64,000 nt of DNA, taken from Paenibacillus mesophilus (GTDB lineage: Bacteria > Bacillota > Bacilli > Paenibacillales > NBRC-103111). Below the pieces are notes generated by a model. That model was not told the origin of the DNA. It made no database searches and was given only the letters and a program-made list of their open reading frames with translations. Location: assembly GCF_005938385.1 (NCBI RefSeq), contig NZ_VCRA01000002.1:248001-312000 (forward strand). The letters are read 5' to 3'. This document shows positions 60,605 through 64,000 of this stretch, piece after piece (position 1 is the first letter of the stretch; each line of letters opens with the position of its first letter). A program made the position numbers and the translations under genes.

Positions 60605-61945
60605 ATGAAGAGCAAATGGTTTGTCATGACCAGCATCGTGCTGGCCGTCTTGATCTCTTCGATCGATTCGACCATCACGAACACGACGGTGCCGCACATC
60701 GTCAAGGAATTGGGCGGCTTCGAGCTGTACGCCTGGAGCTTCGTAGCCTACATGATTACATCCACCGTGCTGACTCCGATCGCCGGGCGGCTATCCGACA
60801 TGTTCGGAAGGAAGAAAGTGTTCGCGACCGGGATGATCGTGTTCCTGATCGGATCGCTTCTATGCGGGAGCGCGCAAACGATGCTGCAGCTCGTATTGTT
60901 CCGTGCCGTGCAGGGCATAGGGGCCGGAATTATGAACCCGTTTCCCTCGATTATTGCCGGAGATTTGCTTAAGGTCGAGAAGCGGGGGACCGTACAGGCG
61001 TTGTTTTCCGGCATGTGGGGTATTTCCGCCGTTCTCGCGCCGCTGCTCGGCGCCTTATTTGTCGAGTATGCGAGCTGGCGCTGGATTTTTTACGTCAATA
61101 TTCCGGTGTGCATCGTTGCCGTTCTGATGCTGATCCCTTACAAGGAAGCGTATGTGCCGAAGAGGGCTCCGGTCGATTTCTGGGGAGCTGCAATGTTTAC
61201 GGCCAGCATAAGTCTATTGCTGCTTCTGACCGTCGTCGAGAAAGGGATTTGGTTGTATGCGGCAGGGGGAATTTTGCTGCTGGCGGCCTTTATTGCTTTC
61301 GAGCTTAAAACGAAATCGCCGCTCATTCCGCTGACGCTGTTCCGCAAAAGAAATATTGCCTGGATGATCGGCAATACGTTCCTAGCGTGCGCTTCCTTGT
61401 TCGGAGCGGCAAGCTACATTCCGCTGTTCATGCAGGAGGTGCGGGGCAACGAGCTGTTCGTGAGCGGACTTCCGCTGCTCGGTCAGGCCGTCGGCTGGAT
61501 GCTCGTCTCGGTGCCGGCCGGCAAATGGGTCATCCGTTACGGATACCGGAGGCTGCTCCTATGCGGGAATGCGCTATTGATCGTATGCGGCATCGCGGCC
61601 GTCATGATCAATGCGGCCAGCGGATTTCTGTTCGTGTTCTCGATGATGTTCGTGCAAGGATTGGCTTACGGTCTCATCTTCACGGTAACGACGATAGGCG
61701 CGCAGGAATTGGTGGAGCCGCACCAGAAAGGGATTTCCACGTCGATGCAATTTTTCGCGCGCAATATCGGGACGGCGGTCGGTACGACGATGATGGGAGC
61801 TTTCCTGACGAAGGCGCCGGATACGATGGCCGGTATCCATCAATTGCTCGTATACGGCTTCTGGATGTCGTTGCTCGCTTTCGCGTCGTGCTTGTTCATC
61901 CAATCGGCTCGGACGGCGAGCGCGAGGAAACGGACTGCCGTATAA
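60605..61945 (+). CDS. MFS drug exporter (DHA2-type)
   Basis: A 446-residue major-facilitator protein with about 14 hydrophobic helices. It has the DHA2 pattern: SSIDSTITNTTVPHIVKELG near residue 15 (motif D1), GRLSDMFGRKKVF near 65 (motif A) and GIGAGIMNPFPSIIAGDLLK near 110 (motif C-like). Such transporters export drugs or toxic metabolites with protons. The start 60605 gives the usual short N-terminus; ATG 60581 is possible but its ribosome site is weak. It follows the GNAT gene by 30 bases. Confidence 0.88.
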   Translation: MKSKWFVMTSIVLAVLISSIDSTITNTTVPHIVKELGGFELYAWSFVAYMITSTVLTPIAGRLSDMFGRKKVFATGMIVFLIGSLLCGSAQTMLQLVLFRAVQGIGAGIMNPFPSIIAGDLLKVEKRGTVQALFSGMWGISAVLAPLLGALFVEYASWRWIFYVNIPVCIVAVLMLIPYKEAYVPKRAPVDFWGAAMFTASISLLLLLTVVEKGIWLYAAGGILLLAAFIAFELKTKSPLIPLTLFRKRNIAWMIGNTFLACASLFGAASYIPLFMQEVRGNELFVSGLPLLGQAVGWMLVSVPAGKWVIRYGYRRLLLCGNALLIVCGIAAVMINAASGFLFVFSMMFVQGLAYGLIFTVTTIGAQELVEPHQKGISTSMQFFARNIGTAVGTTMMGAFLTKAPDTMAGIHQLLVYGFWMSLLAFASCLFIQSARTASARKRTAV

Positions 61946-61968
61946 CAATAGCGAGGGGAGAGAATGTC

Positions 61969-62367
61969 ATGCTTAAGCTGCCTCCCAAAAGAAGCTCCAG
62001 CTGGATGCTTCGGTGGATGCCCGCTTACGGACTGGTGCTGGCGGTTCTGCTATGGCTGAACCGGTTTGTCGCGCTGGGACAGACGGTCGATGTGGGCGTT
62101 GCGCTTCGCTTTGTGCTGCTATCGTTTATTTTGTCGGTTGTCGTGAACGGCTTCGGCTGGCTGGGTGCCCGTTGGGTATGGACGATAACGTCGCTCGGCA
62201 TCGTCTTCGGTCTGGTCGTGATGTTCGTCTATGTATCGCGAGATATGGCAGGATGGGAAGATCTCGCCAGCTTCCTGGCCTTTGCCGAAAGTATCGTAAT
62301 CGGCTTCGCGCTTGGACTGGCGGCCGAAGGCTGTTACCGTCTGTTGAACCGGCGGAAAAAGAAGTAA
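61969..62367 (+). CDS. Small four-helix membrane protein of unknown function
   Basis: A 132-residue hydrophobic protein with about four membrane helices (AYGLVLAVLLWLNRFVA; FVLLSFILSVVVNGFG; WVWTITSLGIVFGLVVMFVY; AESIVIGFALGLAAEG) and basic termini (LPPKRSS, NRRKKK). I do not recognise the family. ATG 61969 follows GAGGGGAGAG. The gap to the MFS gene is only 23 bases, so the two are probably co-transcribed. Confidence 0.7.
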   Translation: MLKLPPKRSSSWMLRWMPAYGLVLAVLLWLNRFVALGQTVDVGVALRFVLLSFILSVVVNGFGWLGARWVWTITSLGIVFGLVVMFVYVSRDMAGWEDLASFLAFAESIVIGFALGLAAEGCYRLLNRRKKK

Positions 62368-62387
62368 GTTGTGCATTTGATAGTGCA

Positions 62388-62421
62388 GAAAGGCCATGAA
62401 CCTTTTCGTTCATGGCCTTTC
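62388..62421. terminator. Bidirectional hairpin between two convergent genes
   Basis: A perfect 14-bp stem (GAAAGGCCATGAAC with GTTCATGGCCTTTC) with a six-base loop lies 21 bases after the small membrane protein and 25 before the end of the kinase gene on the other strand. T tails are short on both sides. Confidence 0.7.
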
Positions 62422-62446
62422 ATGTGTAAGCGGCAGTGGTAACGAA

Positions 62447-64000
62447 CTATTTCGGTATTTGATAGGAAACGGTTGTGCCTTTGCCAGGTATGCTTTGGAT
62501 GCTCAGGCCGAGGCCGTAATGCTGCCGCAACCGTCGGTCTGTATTGCGGAGACCGATTCCCCGCCTTCCGTCGGCGGTGCTGTCAAGCAGCGATTGCACC
62601 CTATTCTCATCCATCCCGACGCCGTCATCGATGATGGCGATTTCGCCGAAGCTGCCGCAATCGGTAGTTCGGATCCGGATCGTACCGCCGCCGGGACGCT
62701 GCAAGATTCCGTGTCTGACCGCATTTTCCACGATTGGCTGGATGGTGAGCGGGGGAAGCTGCAGCCGCAGCGATTCGTCAAGCTCCAAGCTGACTTGCAG
62801 CCGCTCTTCGAACCGTTCCTTCTCGATGTACAAATACGAGCGTACAAGCTCGAGCTCCCGTTCAAGCGGAATGATATGCTCGGTATGATGAAACTCGAAG
62901 CTCGTGCGCAAATAATGTCCGAACTTTTCAAGCAGTAGCTGCATCCTATCCGTGTCGATATCGCCGAGCGCCGAAATCGAATTCAGCGTGTTAAATAAGA
63001 AATGGGGTTGAAATTGGGCTTGCAGCCAAGCGGCTTCCATACGCAAGCGCTCGTGTACGGACTGCTTCAGCTCCGTCAAGGCGCGAACTCTGGCCCGCAG
63101 CTCCAGCGCATCGACCGGCTTTGTCACATAATCGTTCGCTCCCGCAAGAAATCCCGCATCGATATCCTCCGTCCGGCTTCGCGCCGTAAGCAGCAAAATC
63201 GGAAGCTCGGATACCGAGAATCGGGCGCGTATACCGCGCGTCAGCTCATAGCCTGACATATGGGGCATCATGACATCGGATATGATCAGATCGTAATGCT
63301 TCGTCTCGAGCTTGGATATCGCCTCCATACCGTTCAACGCCTTCGTGATTTCATATTGCTCCTGTGTCAGAATGCTCTCCAATATGTTCAAATTGACGGG
63401 ATCGTCATCTACAATTAATAGGTGCGGCTTGCTTCCGGCAAATGCCCGCTCCGTTTCGGTCCCGATCGGCTTATCGGATAAAAGCGAAACAGCCGCTGCC
63501 GTCTCGGACTCGACGACGGTTTCGTTGCGAAGGTAGGCCGGTTGGTCCCGGAGGTCGCTCTCCTCGGCGAAAGGCAGCGTGAATCCGAAGACGGAGCCCC
63601 TGCCGGGCACGGAACCGACTTCCAGCACGCCGCCATGCAGCTCCACAAGCTGCTTGCATATGCTTAGGCCAAGACCTAGACCGCCGCCAACTGCCGTTAC
63701 TCCGGCATCACCCTGTTCGTAGGGCCGGAATACGCGTCGCTGCAACGAATCGTCCATTCCGATGCCGCTATCCTCGACTTCAATGAATGCGCAATTATCC
63801 CGGCTCCTTGCACGGATCTCGATCGTACCCTCATTCGTAAATTTAACCGCATTGTGAAGAAGGTTGAATAGGATTTGGATCAGCCGGTTCTCGTCTGCGC
63901 GTACATCGGGGAACGAATCCGGGATCGTGATGGAGAACCGGATCGGTTTGGCTTCGCTCATATACCGGAGCATGTCGACAACGCCCGAAGCAACGGACTG
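62447..64000 (-). CDS. Hybrid sensor histidine kinase with receiver and LytS-type kinase module, cut by the window end
   Basis: The visible 517 codons are the C-terminal part of a larger sensor; the frame stays open to base 64000. The order is: a HisKA-type ATPase domain (about 1-140: LFNLLHNAVKFTNEG, EVEDSGIGMDDS, GGGLGLGLSICKQ), a receiver (about 190-305: LLIVDDDPVNL, phospho-aspartate in DLIISDVMMPHMSG, lysine in YVTKPVDALEL), a LytS-type phosphoacceptor region (AQFQPHFLFNTLNSISAL near 335) and a second ATPase domain (VENAVRHGILQRPGG, DDGVGMDENR). Two kinase modules around a receiver is a recognised but complex layout. N-terminal sensing domains lie outside. Confidence 0.86.
   Translation of the reverse strand, partial: QSVASGVVDMLRYMSEAKPIRFSITIPDSFPDVRADENRLIQILFNLLHNAVKFTNEGTIEIRARSRDNCAFIEVEDSGIGMDDSLQRRVFRPYEQGDAGVTAVGGGLGLGLSICKQLVELHGGVLEVGSVPGRGSVFGFTLPFAEESDLRDQPAYLRNETVVESETAAAVSLLSDKPIGTETERAFAGSKPHLLIVDDDPVNLNILESILTQEQYEITKALNGMEAISKLETKHYDLIISDVMMPHMSGYELTRGIRARFSVSELPILLLTARSRTEDIDAGFLAGANDYVTKPVDALELRARVRALTELKQSVHERLRMEAAWLQAQFQPHFLFNTLNSISALGDIDTDRMQLLLEKFGHYLRTSFEFHHTEHIIPLERELELVRSYLYIEKERFEERLQVSLELDESLRLQLPPLTIQPIVENAVRHGILQRPGGGTIRIRTTDCGSFGEIAIIDDGVGMDENRVQSLLDSTADGRRGIGLRNTDRRLRQHYGLGLSIQSIPGKGTTVSYQIPK

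Noticed and set aside
61387..61968. Long upstream extension of the small membrane protein
   Set aside because: It overlaps the MFS gene in another frame and is Arg-rich without membrane character; the ribosome site supports ATG 61969.

Overview
The window is a 64 kb chromosomal segment of a spore-forming Gram-positive bacterium, most likely from the Paenibacillaceae (Paenibacillus/Cohnella type). The evidence is the gene order, which follows the Bacillus subtilis run mlpA-dut / spoVFAB-asd-dapG-dapA-rnjB-tepA-ylzJ-spoIIIE / ymfFHIJK-rodZ-pgsA-cinA-recA / rny-ymdB-spoVS / miaB-ricA, together with strong AGGAGG ribosome sites, frequent TTG/GTG starts, a moderately high GC content, sporulation-type promoters and a Firmicutes-type LexA box.

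Region 1 (1-8.2 kb) holds a truncated M16 peptidase, dUTPase, both subunits of spore dipicolinate synthase, the lysine/diaminopimelate genes asd, dapG and dapA, and RNase J. Region 2 (8.2-24.8 kb) holds the ClpP-like TepA and an SleB-type germination enzyme, each behind a candidate sigma-G promoter. It also holds SpoIIIE, a pair of M16 proteins (one without its zinc motif), the ymfI-J-K/rodZ group, yajQ, rimO-pgsA-cinA, and recA with a LexA box. Region 3 (24.8-43.3 kb) mixes the conserved backbone (recX, rny, ymdB, spoVS, korAB, miaB, ricA) with accessory genes: a Gfo/Idh/MocA oxidoreductase, a split chromate transporter followed by a ROK protein, a dipeptidase, a lipoprotein metallo-hydrolase, a second ROK regulator with a truncated DUF218 gene and an HAD phosphatase, and PduL.

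After ricA the Bacillus gene order stops (cotE-mutS-mutL do not follow). Region 4 (43.3-64 kb) is accessory. It has a lipid kinase, a small tyrosine phosphatase, a permease, a DUF2087/GIY-YIG-like regulator and an FAD lipoprotein. A guanidine-I riboswitch controls a two-gene SMR exporter. A dicarboxylate symporter-malic enzyme operon lies divergent from a GlnK/GlnL two-component system. Further on are DNA repair and phosphatase genes, a 2,3-diketogulonate reductase divergent from an SDR, an MFS exporter, and a hybrid histidine kinase cut by the window end.

The most unusual content is non-coding. Two unrelated tandem arrays share one architecture (13-nt arm, 10-nt loop, 13-nt arm, 3-nt spacer, period 39) and each begins exactly at the stop codon of the gene before it. 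A 58-bp hairpin repeat occurs twice, each time just past a terminator. Three long palindromic or MITE-like elements (100, 103 and 196 bp) lie in intergenic gaps. ymdB appears to start at an AUA codon. korAB has a leader of about 250 nt with a T8 tract that I cannot assign to a known class, and a promoter plus terminator pair between cinA and recA would give a very short RNA. All calls were made by reading the sequence; no database search was possible.
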